NCBI RefSeq assembly: GCF_000716675.1
Contig: NZ_JNXT01000088.1
Location: 1 to 26,497, forward strand
From: Streptomyces alboflavus
GTDB taxonomy: Bacteria > Actinomycetota > Actinomycetes > Streptomycetales > Streptomycetaceae
DNA length: 26,497 nt
Direction of reading: 5' to 3'
Shown here: piece after piece, positions 1 through 7,468 of the stretch
Position numbering within the stretch: position 1 is the stretch's first letter
Layout: every line of letters starts with the position of its first letter
The notes under the pieces: model-generated
What the model saw: only the letters and a program-made list of their open reading frames with translations
Databases searched by the model: none
Told to the model about the DNA's origin: nothing
Program-made: the position numbers and the translations under genes

Positions 1-243
1 CGCTTGAGGACGAGGCGCGGAGCGCCGATACGGGGGTGATCCGGTCGGGGCTGAGGGTGCCGGGGTTTCGGGCAAGCCCGGGGCAAGTTGGGGCGGGCGG
101 GTGGGAGAGAGCCCGTCCGGCGCTTGAGGACGAGCGCGCAGCGCGATACGGGGGTGCGCCCGGGCGGGGGTGGGGGTGCCGGGCTGTCGGGCAGGCCCGG
201 GGCAAGTTGGGGCCGGTGGGTGGGAAAGGACCCGCACCCGCGG
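1..243. repeat. Two tandem copies of a ~120-bp intergenic repeat
   Basis: Copy 1 (1-120) and copy 2 (121-243) align over most of their length: both open with CGCTTGAGGACGAG, continue with GATACGGGGGT, and share GGGCAAGTTGGGG near their right halves. Each copy contains two short stems. The first is GGCGC-gga-GCGCC in copy 1 and GCGC-gca-GCGC in copy 2, so pairing is kept although the sequence changed. The second is CGGGC-aa-GCCCG (copy 1) and CGGGC-ag-GCCCG (copy 2). From memory, CGCTTGAGGACGAG...GATACGGGGGT is a dispersed intergenic element common in Streptomyces chromosomes. The pair lies downstream of the minus-strand nucleotidyltransferase gene and may form its transcript end. The left copy may continue beyond the window edge. 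Confidence 0.75.
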
Positions 244-1326
244 CTACTGGTCGGAGGAGAAGCGCACCGCCCCCGCCGGCAGGCGAGCCTCGCACCACAC
301 CCGTACCCCGTCCCGCAGCTCATTGTCCGCACCGACGAACGCGCCGTCGCCGACCACCGCACCGGTGAGCACAGACCGCGCCCCGACCGAGGCCCGCGCC
401 CCGATGAGCGAGTCGGTGATGACGGCCCCGGGCTCGATGACGGCGCCGGAGAGAACCGTGCTGCCGACGAGCCGGGCCCCCTCCCCCACGAAGGCGTCCT
501 CCCCGATCACCGTGCCACCGGTGAGCTTCGCGCCGGAGGCGACCCGGGCGGACGGCAGGACGAGCCGGTCGCCGCAGCGCCCGGGCACGGCGGGCGACGG
601 CGCGCGGCCGAGGACGAGGTCGGCGGAGCCGCGTACGAAGGCCTGCGGGGTGCCGAGGTCGAGCCAGTAGGTGGAGTCGACCATGCCCTGGAGGTGGGCC
701 CCGGAGGCGAGCAGGCCGGGGAAGGTCTCGCGTTCGACGGAGACGGGCCGCCCCGCGGGGATCGTGTCGATGACGGAGCGCCGGAAGACGTACGCGCCCG
801 CGTTGATCTGGTCGGTGACGATCTCCTGCGGGGTCTGCGGCTTCTCCAGGAAGGCGGTGACGCGCCCGGTCGGATCGGTGGGGACCAGGCCGTACGCCCG
901 CGGGTCGGCGACCTTGGTGAGGTGCAGGGAGACGTCCGCGTCGACGCGCCGGTGCTCGGCGACGAGGGCGCGGATGTCCAGGCCGGTGAGGATGTCGCCG
1001 TTGAAGACCAGGACGGGGTCCTCGGGTCCGGAGCGCAGCCGCGAGGCGACGTTGCGGATGGCGCCGCCGGTGCCGAGCGGCTCCTCCTCGGTCACGTACT
1101 CGATGTGGAGGCCGAGCGCCGAGCCGTCGCCGAAGTACGGCTCGAACACCTCCGCGAGGTAGGAGGTGGCGAGCACGATGTGGTCGACGCCCGCCGCGCG
1201 GGCGCGGGCCAGCTGGTGGGTGAGGAAGGGGACGCCCGCCGCCGGGACCATCGGCTTGGGTGTGTTCACCGTGAGCGGACGCAGCCGGGTGCCCTTGCCG
1301 CCGACCAGGAGGATCGCTTCTGTCAC
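244..1326 (-). CDS. manC: Nucleotidyltransferase, probable mannose-1-phosphate guanylyltransferase
   Basis: A 360-residue sugar-phosphate nucleotidyltransferase that probably makes GDP-mannose from mannose 1-phosphate and GTP in the cytoplasm. The N-terminus carries the nucleotide-binding signature GGKGTRLRPLT (about residues 9-19), followed by the TPKPM lysine motif. A catalytic-domain segment FNGDIL lies near residue 110. After about residue 250 the protein changes to hexapeptide-like repeats (GTVIGEDAFVGEGARLVGS and following), a left-handed beta helix as in GDP-mannose pyrophosphorylases. The start is GTG; the upstream ribosome-binding site is weak. It follows the amidase gene on the same strand, 93 bases downstream, with a hairpin between. 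Family membership is clear, but sugar specificity (mannose versus glucose 1-phosphate) cannot be settled by eye. Its place beside LCP genes suggests sugar donor supply for wall glycopolymers or protein O-mannosylation. Confidence 0.85.
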   Translation of the reverse strand: MTEAILLVGGKGTRLRPLTVNTPKPMVPAAGVPFLTHQLARARAAGVDHIVLATSYLAEVFEPYFGDGSALGLHIEYVTEEEPLGTGGAIRNVASRLRSGPEDPVLVFNGDILTGLDIRALVAEHRRVDADVSLHLTKVADPRAYGLVPTDPTGRVTAFLEKPQTPQEIVTDQINAGAYVFRRSVIDTIPAGRPVSVERETFPGLLASGAHLQGMVDSTYWLDLGTPQAFVRGSADLVLGRAPSPAVPGRCGDRLVLPSARVASGAKLTGGTVIGEDAFVGEGARLVGSTVLSGAVIEPGAVITDSLIGARASVGARSVLTGAVVGDGAFVGADNELRDGVRVWCEARLPAGAVRFSSDQ

Positions 1327-1349
1327 CTGTCGTCTCTGCTTCCTGCTGG

Positions 1350-1378
1350 GGCCGGCCGAGGTTTCGTGTCGGCCGGCC
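1350..1378 (-). terminator. Intercistronic hairpin
   Basis: A perfect 10-bp stem GGCCGGCCGA/TCGGCCGGCC with a 9-base loop lies between the amidase stop and the nucleotidyltransferase start. CTGG/CCAG outside extends it across a 2-base bulge. There is no T-run, as is usual in Streptomyces. It may end the amidase transcript or act as an attenuator for the nucleotidyltransferase gene. Confidence 0.5.
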
Positions 1379-1419
1379 AGTGTATGCAGATGGATGATCG
1401 GGGCTTCCGGGCGAGGGCC

Positions 1420-2847
1420 TCAGCGGCCCTGGAGGCGGGCCGCGACGGACCGAGCCGTGCCGAGCTTCTTGTACAGCAGGCGCCCCGGGCACTCCGTGGC
1501 GAACCCGTCCCGGTGGCCGGAGATCACGTTGAGCCTGACGTTGCTGCCCTTCCGGTAGAGGTTGCCACCGCCCGACTTCAGATACGTCTTGCCGCGGGGA
1601 TTCGCGCCGAACAGGCCGAGCTTCCACGCGGTGAGCTTCGCGACCGCGGTCACCGCCGCCTTGGGCGGGCCGGCGCTGGTGAACGTGCCGAGGACGGCGA
1701 TGCCCATGCTGTTGCTGTTGAAACCGAGAGTGTGCGCGCCGAGGACCGCCTTGGCCACTCCCCCGGCACGGCCTTCGTAGATGTTTCCGCACTTGTCGAC
1801 GGCGAAGTTGTAGCCGAAGTCTCGCCAGCCGCTGCTCTTGACGTGGTAGCGGTAGATACTGCGCAGGACGGAGGGCACCTGCGAGCACCTGTAGTTGTTG
1901 CCGGTGGCGCTGTGGTGCACGAAGGCCGCCTTGACGGTCCTCGTGTACGCGAAGTTCCGCTCGCGCAGGCTCTCGTCGGCGCCCCAGCCGCGCCGCGTGA
2001 CGATGCCCGGGCGCGGCCCGACGTACGGCCTGGCATTGGTGAGGTCACCGCCCCGCGCCGCGACGAGGTCTGCCTGTGTCTGGGCCCGGTCGAGCGGGGT
2101 GACGGCGGTGGCGCCGAGCGGGGCGAGGTCGGCGTTCACGGCGGACGCGGCCGCGGACTCGGCCGTCAGCAGGTTCGCGGCCGCGTCCGGCAGCCCGGCC
2201 TGGACGCCGTCGGCCCGCGCCGGGGCCCCCTGCGGCGCGCCCTCGTACTGGTCGGCGGGCGGCGCCGGGTGCTCCCCGGGGTCGACGAGTTCGAGGCGCA
2301 GGCCCGCGGGCAGCGCCGCCTCCGTCTCCGGCAGCGCGCGCCCGGCCCGTCCGGTGGCCCGCCCGGCCCCGCCCGCGCCCCCCTCGGCGGCTGCCCGCAC
2401 CCGCAGCTCGACCCCGTCCGAGTCGCCGACCCACAGGGGCGCGGTCGAGCCGCGGACGCGGCCCGAGTCGCCCTCGGCCGTGCCGGGGTCGGCGGCGTGT
2501 TCGTGGTTGTGCGTCTCGACCTCCTGCCAGGAGGACCAGCTCGTGGTGCCGGTCGCGCGGGTGCGGACCTGGACCCGGCCGTGCAGTTCGACGTCCGGGT
2601 CGTCCCAGACGACACCCACCAGGGAGAACGGGCGTACGTCGCGGCGGGCGAGCCCCTGGTCGCGGGACCCGGCGCCGCCCGCGCGGTCGGCGGCGAGCGG
2701 TCCCAGGGACAGCGACTGGGTGCTGCCGGGCGGCGTCTTGGCGGCGGGCCGGGTGACGGCCGCGGTATCGGACGACGTCAGGGCGAGGGGGAGGGCGAGC
2801 GCCGTGGCGCAGGTGACACCGATCGAGGAAGCAAGGAATCCACGCAT
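1420..2847 (-). CDS. Secreted PGRP-domain N-acetylmuramoyl-L-alanine amidase
   Basis: A 475-residue exported protein likely to cut the bond between N-acetylmuramic acid and the first L-alanine of peptidoglycan. The chosen ATG gives a typical signal peptide (MRGFLASSIGVTCATALALPLAL). An in-frame ATG at 2865 adds only six residues; neither start has a clear ribosome-binding site. Residues about 30-270 form an Ala/Gly/Asp-rich beta-type region (FSLVGVVWDDP...SWSSWQEVE). The C-terminal ~200 residues are an amidase_2/PGRP domain: RRGWGADES, then FVHHSATGNNY (first zinc histidine), YRYH and GYNFAVDKCGNIYEGRAGG, and finally ISGHRDGFATECPG (second histidine and the cysteine ligand). All expected zinc ligands are present. 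It is divergent from the TIGR03089-type gene. Placement beside LCP genes fits a wall-remodelling role. Confidence 0.9.
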   Translation of the reverse strand: MRGFLASSIGVTCATALALPLALTSSDTAAVTRPAAKTPPGSTQSLSLGPLAADRAGGAGSRDQGLARRDVRPFSLVGVVWDDPDVELHGRVQVRTRATGTTSWSSWQEVETHNHEHAADPGTAEGDSGRVRGSTAPLWVGDSDGVELRVRAAAEGGAGGAGRATGRAGRALPETEAALPAGLRLELVDPGEHPAPPADQYEGAPQGAPARADGVQAGLPDAAANLLTAESAAASAVNADLAPLGATAVTPLDRAQTQADLVAARGGDLTNARPYVGPRPGIVTRRGWGADESLRERNFAYTRTVKAAFVHHSATGNNYRCSQVPSVLRSIYRYHVKSSGWRDFGYNFAVDKCGNIYEGRAGGVAKAVLGAHTLGFNSNSMGIAVLGTFTSAGPPKAAVTAVAKLTAWKLGLFGANPRGKTYLKSGGGNLYRKGSNVRLNVISGHRDGFATECPGRLLYKKLGTARSVAARLQGR

Positions 2848-2982
2848 ACAACTGATAGTTGACATACCGGTACATATCTGTCCATCGGGAGGTGCCCGGA
2901 ACTGACGGCCCGTCGGCCCGACGACCGCCCGACCGGCGGCCCCAACTGGGCCTCCCACAGCGGCGACACACCGTCGCCCGCG

Positions 2983-2988
2983 TACCCT
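2983..2988 (+). promoter_or_regulatory. Candidate -10 box for a leaderless transcript
   Basis: TACCCT fits the actinobacterial -10 consensus TANNNT and lies 7 bases before the GTG at 2996. The expected transcription start therefore coincides with the start codon. No Shine-Dalgarno sequence is visible, and no convincing -35 hexamer is seen. Confidence 0.45.
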
Positions 2989-2995
2989 TGCGGCC

Positions 2996-3748
2996 GTGAA
3001 CGCCAACGACCGCACCCCTGCCGACCTGCTGCGATCCGCGCTCGCCGCGGACCCGGCGCGCCCGCTCGTGACGTACTACGACGACGCGACCGGCGAGCGC
3101 GTCGAATTGTCCGTGGCCACCTTCGCCAATTGGGTGGCCAAGACCTCCAACCTCCTCCAGGGCGAACTGTCCGCCGAGCCCGGCGACCGGCTCGCGCTGC
3201 TGCTGCCCGCGCACTGGCAGACGGCCGTGTGGCTGCTCGCCTGCTCCTCCGTGGGCGTCGTCGCGGACGTCGGCGGCGACCCGGCGGCGGCGGACCTCGT
3301 CGTCAGCGGCCCGGACGACCTGGAGGCCGCCCGGGCCTGCTCCGGCGAGCGCGTGGCCCTCGCCCTGCGCCCCCTCGGCGGCCGCTTCCCCGAGACCCCC
3401 GCGGGCTTCGCCGACTACGCCGTGGAGGTGCCGAGCCAGGGCGACCGCTTCGCCCCGTACGCGCCCGTGGACCCCGACGAGCCCGCGCTCGCCGTCGGCG
3501 GCCTGGAGCTGACCGGCGCCGAGCTCGTGGCGCGGTCCGGCGCCGACGCCGCCGAGCTGGGCCTCGCCCCGGGCTCCCGGCTGCTCTCCGACCGCCCCTA
3601 CGACACCTGGGACGGCCTGAGCGCCGGGCTGTACGCGCCCCTTGCCGCGGGCGGCTCGGTGGTCCTGTGCCGCCACCTCGACCGGCTGGGCGAGGGCGGC
3701 CTGGAGAAGCGGCTGGAGAGCGAGCGGGTGACGGCGACGGCCCGCTGA
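2996..3748 (+). CDS. TIGR03089 family protein (truncated acyl-AMP ligase-like)
   Basis: A 250-residue cytoplasmic protein resembling only the N-terminal part of the acyl-CoA synthetase/AMP-ligase (ANL) fold. LRSALAADPARPLVTYYDDATGERVELSVATFANWV and GDRLALLLPAHWQTAVWLLAC match the opening of ANL enzymes. The adenylate-forming loop (TSGTTGxPK), the later ATP motifs and the whole C-terminal domain are absent. It matches what I know as the actinobacterial family TIGR03089, whose function is unknown to me. The GTG start has no ribosome-binding site and is probably leaderless. The gene is divergent from the amidase, with 148 bases between them. A classical ligase activity is unlikely because the nucleotide-binding motifs are missing. 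Confidence 0.75.
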   Translation: MNANDRTPADLLRSALAADPARPLVTYYDDATGERVELSVATFANWVAKTSNLLQGELSAEPGDRLALLLPAHWQTAVWLLACSSVGVVADVGGDPAAADLVVSGPDDLEAARACSGERVALALRPLGGRFPETPAGFADYAVEVPSQGDRFAPYAPVDPDEPALAVGGLELTGAELVARSGADAAELGLAPGSRLLSDRPYDTWDGLSAGLYAPLAAGGSVVLCRHLDRLGEGGLEKRLESERVTATAR

Positions 3749-3893
3749 CGGCCCACCGGCGGCCGAGGCGGGGCACCACGCCGCCATGGCGCCCCGCCCC
3801 AGCCCCGCCAGGCCCCGCCGCACCCCGCCCGCGTCCCCCGTTCGGCCCAGCGGAGCCCCTGGCCCGCAGGCCCCCCGGCGCGCGCCGGTCCAT

Positions 3894-3948
3894 GGTCGGT
3901 AGGAGCGCTCAGTGCGCACTGAGCGAGCAGAGCGACCGTGCACCGACC
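3894..3948. promoter_or_regulatory. Nested palindrome, candidate operator before the first LCP gene
   Basis: A perfect 20-bp palindrome, CGCTCAGTGCGCACTGAGCG, lies at 3906-3925. It sits inside an outer inverted repeat, GGTCGGT (3894-3900) and ACCGACC (3942-3948). The structure ends about 25 bases before the start codon of the first LCP gene, where a dimeric repressor site or a 5' UTR hairpin would be expected. Confidence 0.6.
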
Positions 3949-3973
3949 GCAGCCATGAGGGGTGGACCGCCAC

Positions 3974-5284
3974 GTGACCGACACCGCGCGCACGCCGTCC
4001 GAGCCGGGCGAGGAAGCGGCAGAGACCGCGACCGCGCCACGCGAGGCCACGTACGCGCCGGGGGCGGGCGTGAGCCCCGCGGGGTTCGGACCACGCCGCC
4101 GCAGGCTCCGCTGGCTGCGCTGGGCCGCGCTCGCCACCGCCGTCCTCGTGCTCGCCGCGGGCGGCGTCGGCTGGGCCGCGTACACCAAGCTGAACGGGAA
4201 CATCACCAAAGACACCGGCGCCGCCGCCGAGCTCGCGCGCTACGAGGAGGAGCGGCCGACGCCGCTCGTGCACGACGCCCAGAACATCCTGCTCATCGGC
4301 TCCGACTCGCGCTCCGGGCGCGACAACCGCAAGTACGGCCGGGACCTCGGCACCCAGCGCTCGGACACCACGATCCTGCTGCACCTGGCCGCGGACCGGC
4401 AGAGCGCGACCGCCGTGTCGCTTCCGCGCGACCTGATGGTGGACATCCCGGGCTGCCGCCGCCCGGACGGCTCCCGTACGCGCGCCCAATTCGCCCAGTT
4501 CAACTGGGCGTTCGAGTTCGGCGGCACGGCCTGCACGATCCGCACGGTGGAGAAGCTCACCGACATCCGGATCGACCACCACATGGTCGTGGACTTCGCC
4601 GGGTTCAAGGACATGGTGGACGCCGTCGACGGGGTGCGGGTCTGCCTGAAGGAGCCCGTCGACGACCGGGCCGCGAAGGTGCGGCTGCCCGCGGGACCGC
4701 AGACCCTCGACGGCGAGCAGGCCCTCGGCTACGTACGCGCCCGCAAGTCCATCGGAAACGGCAGCGACACCGATCGCATGGACCGGCAGCAGGAGTTCCT
4801 CGCCGCGCTCGTCAACAAGGTGCGCAGCAATGACGTCCTGCTGAATCCCGTGAAGCTCTATCCCGTTCTGGACGCGGCCACGTCCTCGCTGACGACGGAC
4901 CCGGGTCTGGCGAGTCTGCGCAGTTTGTACGAACTGGTGCGCGGGGTGCGCAATATCCCCACAGAACGGGTTCAGTTCCTCACCGTGCCGCGGCGTTCCT
5001 ACACCTATGACGCGAATCGCGACGAGTTGGTCGAACCGGCCGCGGAGGAACTCTTCACGCGGCTGCGGAAGGACGAGCCGGTGCGCGTGACGCGCGACGC
5101 CGCGGCGGCCGCGTACGAGCGGACGGCCTCCAAGGCGTACGAGGACGACTCCGAAGAGACGTACGACGAAGGCGAATCCGCGTACGACGACGAGAGCGAC
5201 GGGAAGCCGGACGACCCGAGTCATACGCCGAGCCCCGCGCCCACATTCCGGGGCAACACGGCCGACCGGACCAGCTGCGAGTAA
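3974..5284 (+). CDS. LCP family protein 1 (wall glycopolymer transferase)
   Basis: A 436-residue LytR-CpsA-Psr protein that should transfer an undecaprenyl-linked glycopolymer to peptidoglycan on the outer membrane face. It has a short cytoplasmic tail, one transmembrane helix (about 45-67) and an LCP domain. The domain shows NILLIGSDSRSG, RSDTTILLHL, VSLPRDLMVDIP, GEQALGYVRARKS and DRMDRQQEFLAAL, so the usual Asp/Arg residues are present. There is no LytR_C domain. The C-terminal ~60 residues are acidic and repetitive (YEDDSEETYDEGE). Extracellular cysteines are C161, C187, C224 and C435, the last one residue from the end. I chose the GTG at 3974, preceded by GAGGGGTGGA. The in-frame GTG at 3962 has its purine tract too close. 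Confidence 0.92.
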   Translation: MTDTARTPSEPGEEAAETATAPREATYAPGAGVSPAGFGPRRRRLRWLRWAALATAVLVLAAGGVGWAAYTKLNGNITKDTGAAAELARYEEERPTPLVHDAQNILLIGSDSRSGRDNRKYGRDLGTQRSDTTILLHLAADRQSATAVSLPRDLMVDIPGCRRPDGSRTRAQFAQFNWAFEFGGTACTIRTVEKLTDIRIDHHMVVDFAGFKDMVDAVDGVRVCLKEPVDDRAAKVRLPAGPQTLDGEQALGYVRARKSIGNGSDTDRMDRQQEFLAALVNKVRSNDVLLNPVKLYPVLDAATSSLTTDPGLASLRSLYELVRGVRNIPTERVQFLTVPRRSYTYDANRDELVEPAAEELFTRLRKDEPVRVTRDAAAAAYERTASKAYEDDSEETYDEGESAYDDESDGKPDDPSHTPSPAPTFRGNTADRTSCE

Positions 5285-5354
5285 AACCCGCACCGCCCGG
5301 AAGGGCACCTCGGCAAAGAAATTGGGTGGATTGCCCAGTTGTAGGGGCCTCGAA

Positions 5355-5408
5355 GGTGAGTGGAATTTGTCACCGGCGTCGTTGGACGCTGAACTGGGCG
5401 GATAGTGT
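5355..5408 (+). promoter_or_regulatory. Candidate promoter region of the second LCP gene
   Basis: The 235-base gap before the second LCP gene is less GC-rich than its surroundings. TTGGAC (5382-5387) and TAGTGT (5403-5408) could be -35 and -10 boxes, but the 15-base spacing is short. Just upstream is a dyad, GGTGA (5355-5359) with TCACC (5370-5374). GCCCAGTT (5333-5340) recurs inverted as AACTGGGC (5392-5399), across the putative promoter. Confidence 0.35.
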
Positions 5409-5519
5409 GAGCCGATCCGGTGCCCGGCCTTCGCGACCGCGCACCGTTGTACGACTGACCGAGCGCCTTCTTGAGGGGGGAAAGGCGCCGCGTGGCCCTG
5501 ACGGAGGACGCAAACAACC

Positions 5520-7328
5520 GTGGACGCGCAAGGCCGTGGGCGGGCTGACGACATCGACCCCGCAGACCAGTGGGTACTGAACCCGCAGACAGGCGACTAC
5601 GAACTGCGACTGAGTCCTTCCGCAGGGCAGTCGGCGCCGCCTGGAGTTCCCGGACCCCGAGGCGCCGCGCCCCGGCCGCCGGGGCGGGGCTCCGAGCGCC
5701 CCGGCGGCCGTGAGCGCGGCCGGGACCAGGGGCGCGAGCCCGGCCGTGACCACGGACGCCGCCAGGGATCCGAGCACGGCAGCCGGGAGCACGGCCGCGA
5801 GCAGGTGCCGGGCCAGCGCAGGCGGCGCGGCGCGCAGCCGGAGGCGGCCACGGGCGGGCGGCGCAACAGGCGGCCCAAGAAGAAGAACACCGGCAAGAAG
5901 ATCGCCATCTGGACGGGCGGCACGGTGGCCTTCGTGGTCGTCGTCGCCGCGGTCGGCGGCTATCTCTACTACCAGCACCTCAACGACAACATCACCGCCG
6001 TCTCCGACGACGGCGCGGGCACCGGCGGGTTCAGCAAGGACCGCGCCATCAACATCCTGCTCGTCGGCACGGACAAGCGCAGCGGCGACGGCAACAAGGG
6101 CTACGGAGACGAGGGCAGCGTCGGCCACGCCGACACCACGCTCCTGCTGCACGTCTCCAAGGACCGCTCCAACGCGACCGCGTTGAGCATCCCGCGCGAC
6201 ATGATCACGGACATTCCGGACTGCCCCACCAAGCAGGACGACGGCTCCACGAAGGTCATCCCGGGCTCGCAGCAGGTCCGCTTCAACGAGAGCCTCGGCC
6301 AGAGCGAGCGCACGCCGAGCTGCGTCATGCGCACGGTCACGCAGATCACCGGCATAGAGCTCGACCACTTCATGGTGGCCGACTTCAACGCGGTCAAGAC
6401 GCTGTCCAGCGCGGTCGACGGCGTGGACGTGTGCCTCGCCAAGGACATCGACGACCCGGATTCGCATCTGAAGCTGTCCAAGGGCAAGCACACGATCGAG
6501 GGCGAGGAGGCCCTGGCCTTCGTGCGTACCCGGCACTCCGTGGGCAACGGCGGCGACCTCAGCCGGATCGAACTGCAACAGCAGTTCCTCAGCTCCCTGA
6601 TGCGCAAGCTGAAGTCCGGGGGCACGCTGACCAGCCCGAAGAAGATGATAAGTCTGGCGGAGGCGGGCACGAAGGCGCTGACCGTCGACTCCAAGATCGC
6701 CGACATAATGAAACTCCGTGACCTCGGCATGGAGCTCGGCAAGCTCGACATGAAGAACCTGACCTTCGCGACGACCCCGGTGGTCGACAACCCCGCCGAG
6801 CCGAAGCCCGTCACGGTCGTGCTGAACAAGCCCAAGTCCGACGAGCTGTTCTCGATGATGCGCGAGGACGTGTCGCTGACCGAGGTCAAGAAGAAGGAGA
6901 AGAAGGAGAAGGCCGCGGTGGCCGCCCGCCTCAAGGGCCCCAAGGCCGACCCCGCCGACGTCCGCGTCGACATCTACAACGGCAGCGGCAAGACGGGCGC
7001 CGCGCAGGCGACCCTCGCCTGGCTGCAGAACAACGAGGGTGTGACGAAGTCCAGCCAGCTCGGCAACGCGCCGAAGAACCTGGGCAAGACCACCCTGGAG
7101 TACGGCAAGGGCGAGGCCGACCAGGCGCGGCGGCTCGCCGAGCTGATGGGGCTGCCCGGGTCGGCGCTGAAGCCGGGCGAGAGCGAGAAGAACGCGCAGG
7201 GGCTGCCCGCGATGGTGCTGACCCTCGGGGCCGACTTCAAGGGCGCGGGGGTGCCCATAAGTGCTCCGTCGAAGGCACCGGACGGCATCCAGAAGGTCGG
7301 TGCCGACAAATCCGTGTGTGCCAAGTGA
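5520..7328 (+). CDS. LCP family protein 2 with LytR_C domain
   Basis: A 602-residue LCP glycopolymer transferase. The GTG start follows GGAGG at 5503-5507. The cytoplasmic tail (1-125) opens with DPADQWVLNPQTGDYELRL and contains four-residue Gly-Arg-Asp/Glu repeats (5718-5804). The transmembrane helix is at about 128-150. The LCP domain shows INILLVGTDKRSG, HADTTLLLHV, LSIPRDMITDIPDC, EEALAFVRTRHS and SRIELQQQFLSSL. A lysine-rich linker (EVKKKEKKEKAAVAARLKG) leads to a LytR_C domain (about 480-575, DVRVDIYNGSGKTGAA) ending in VLTLGADFKG. Cysteines C235, C268 and C305 match those of LCP 1, and C600 is two residues from the end. It is co-oriented with LCP 1 and LCP 3. Confidence 0.93.
   Translation: MDAQGRGRADDIDPADQWVLNPQTGDYELRLSPSAGQSAPPGVPGPRGAAPRPPGRGSERPGGRERGRDQGREPGRDHGRRQGSEHGSREHGREQVPGQRRRRGAQPEAATGGRRNRRPKKKNTGKKIAIWTGGTVAFVVVVAAVGGYLYYQHLNDNITAVSDDGAGTGGFSKDRAINILLVGTDKRSGDGNKGYGDEGSVGHADTTLLLHVSKDRSNATALSIPRDMITDIPDCPTKQDDGSTKVIPGSQQVRFNESLGQSERTPSCVMRTVTQITGIELDHFMVADFNAVKTLSSAVDGVDVCLAKDIDDPDSHLKLSKGKHTIEGEEALAFVRTRHSVGNGGDLSRIELQQQFLSSLMRKLKSGGTLTSPKKMISLAEAGTKALTVDSKIADIMKLRDLGMELGKLDMKNLTFATTPVVDNPAEPKPVTVVLNKPKSDELFSMMREDVSLTEVKKKEKKEKAAVAARLKGPKADPADVRVDIYNGSGKTGAAQATLAWLQNNEGVTKSSQLGNAPKNLGKTTLEYGKGEADQARRLAELMGLPGSALKPGESEKNAQGLPAMVLTLGADFKGAGVPISAPSKAPDGIQKVGADKSVCAK
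5718..5804 (+). repeat. GR(D/E)x repeats in the LCP 2 tail
   Basis: About seven degenerate 12-base units encode GRDQ, GREP, GRDH, GRRQ, GSEH and GREQ (with one inserted residue) at residues 67-95 of LCP 2. The result is a highly charged cytoplasmic tail. Confidence 0.6.
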
Positions 7329-7360
7329 CCTGAGACAGTTGTTTGACGTCTCACAGAACG

Positions 7361-7400
7361 CCACACCTGGCGGCGGGCCGGCGACCGCCGCCGGGTGTGG
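7361..7400 (+). terminator. Hairpin between LCP 2 and LCP 3
   Basis: A 16-bp stem pairs 7361-7376 (CCACACCTGGCGGCGG) with 7385-7400 (CCGCCGCCGGGTGTGG) across an 8-base loop, with a single T-G wobble. It begins 33 bases after the LCP 2 stop and ends 68 bases before the LCP 3 start, without a T-run. It could terminate LCP 2 transcripts or attenuate read-through. A smaller dyad, TGAGAC (7331-7336)/GTCTCA (7348-7353), lies between the LCP 2 stop and this stem. Confidence 0.6.
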
Positions 7401-7468
7401 CGGCGGCACCGCGCCGCAAGTCGCCGTGGGGCGGCCGCACTTGTGAAGCAGGGCGGGGAGGGGCAGGG

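Noticed and set aside
88..2862. A 924-residue plus-strand open frame
   Set aside because: It is antisense to the nucleotidyltransferase and amidase, both of which have clear family motifs. Its translation is low-complexity Gly/Arg/Asp sequence typical of shadow frames in GC-rich DNA.
2849..2872. CAACT-gat-AGTTG dyad and TACCGGTA palindrome at the amidase start
   Set aside because: Both are short and overlap the alternative start codon region. They may be operators but cannot be separated from chance.
3767..3798. GGCGGGGC/GCCCCGCC hairpin after the TIGR03089-type gene
   Set aside because: Only 8 bp of stem with a 16-base loop in nearly pure G/C sequence; chance pairing is likely.
2045..5554. 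A 1169-residue minus-strand open frame
   Set aside because: It is antisense to LCP 1 and the TIGR03089-type gene and out of frame with the amidase; only biased composition keeps it open.
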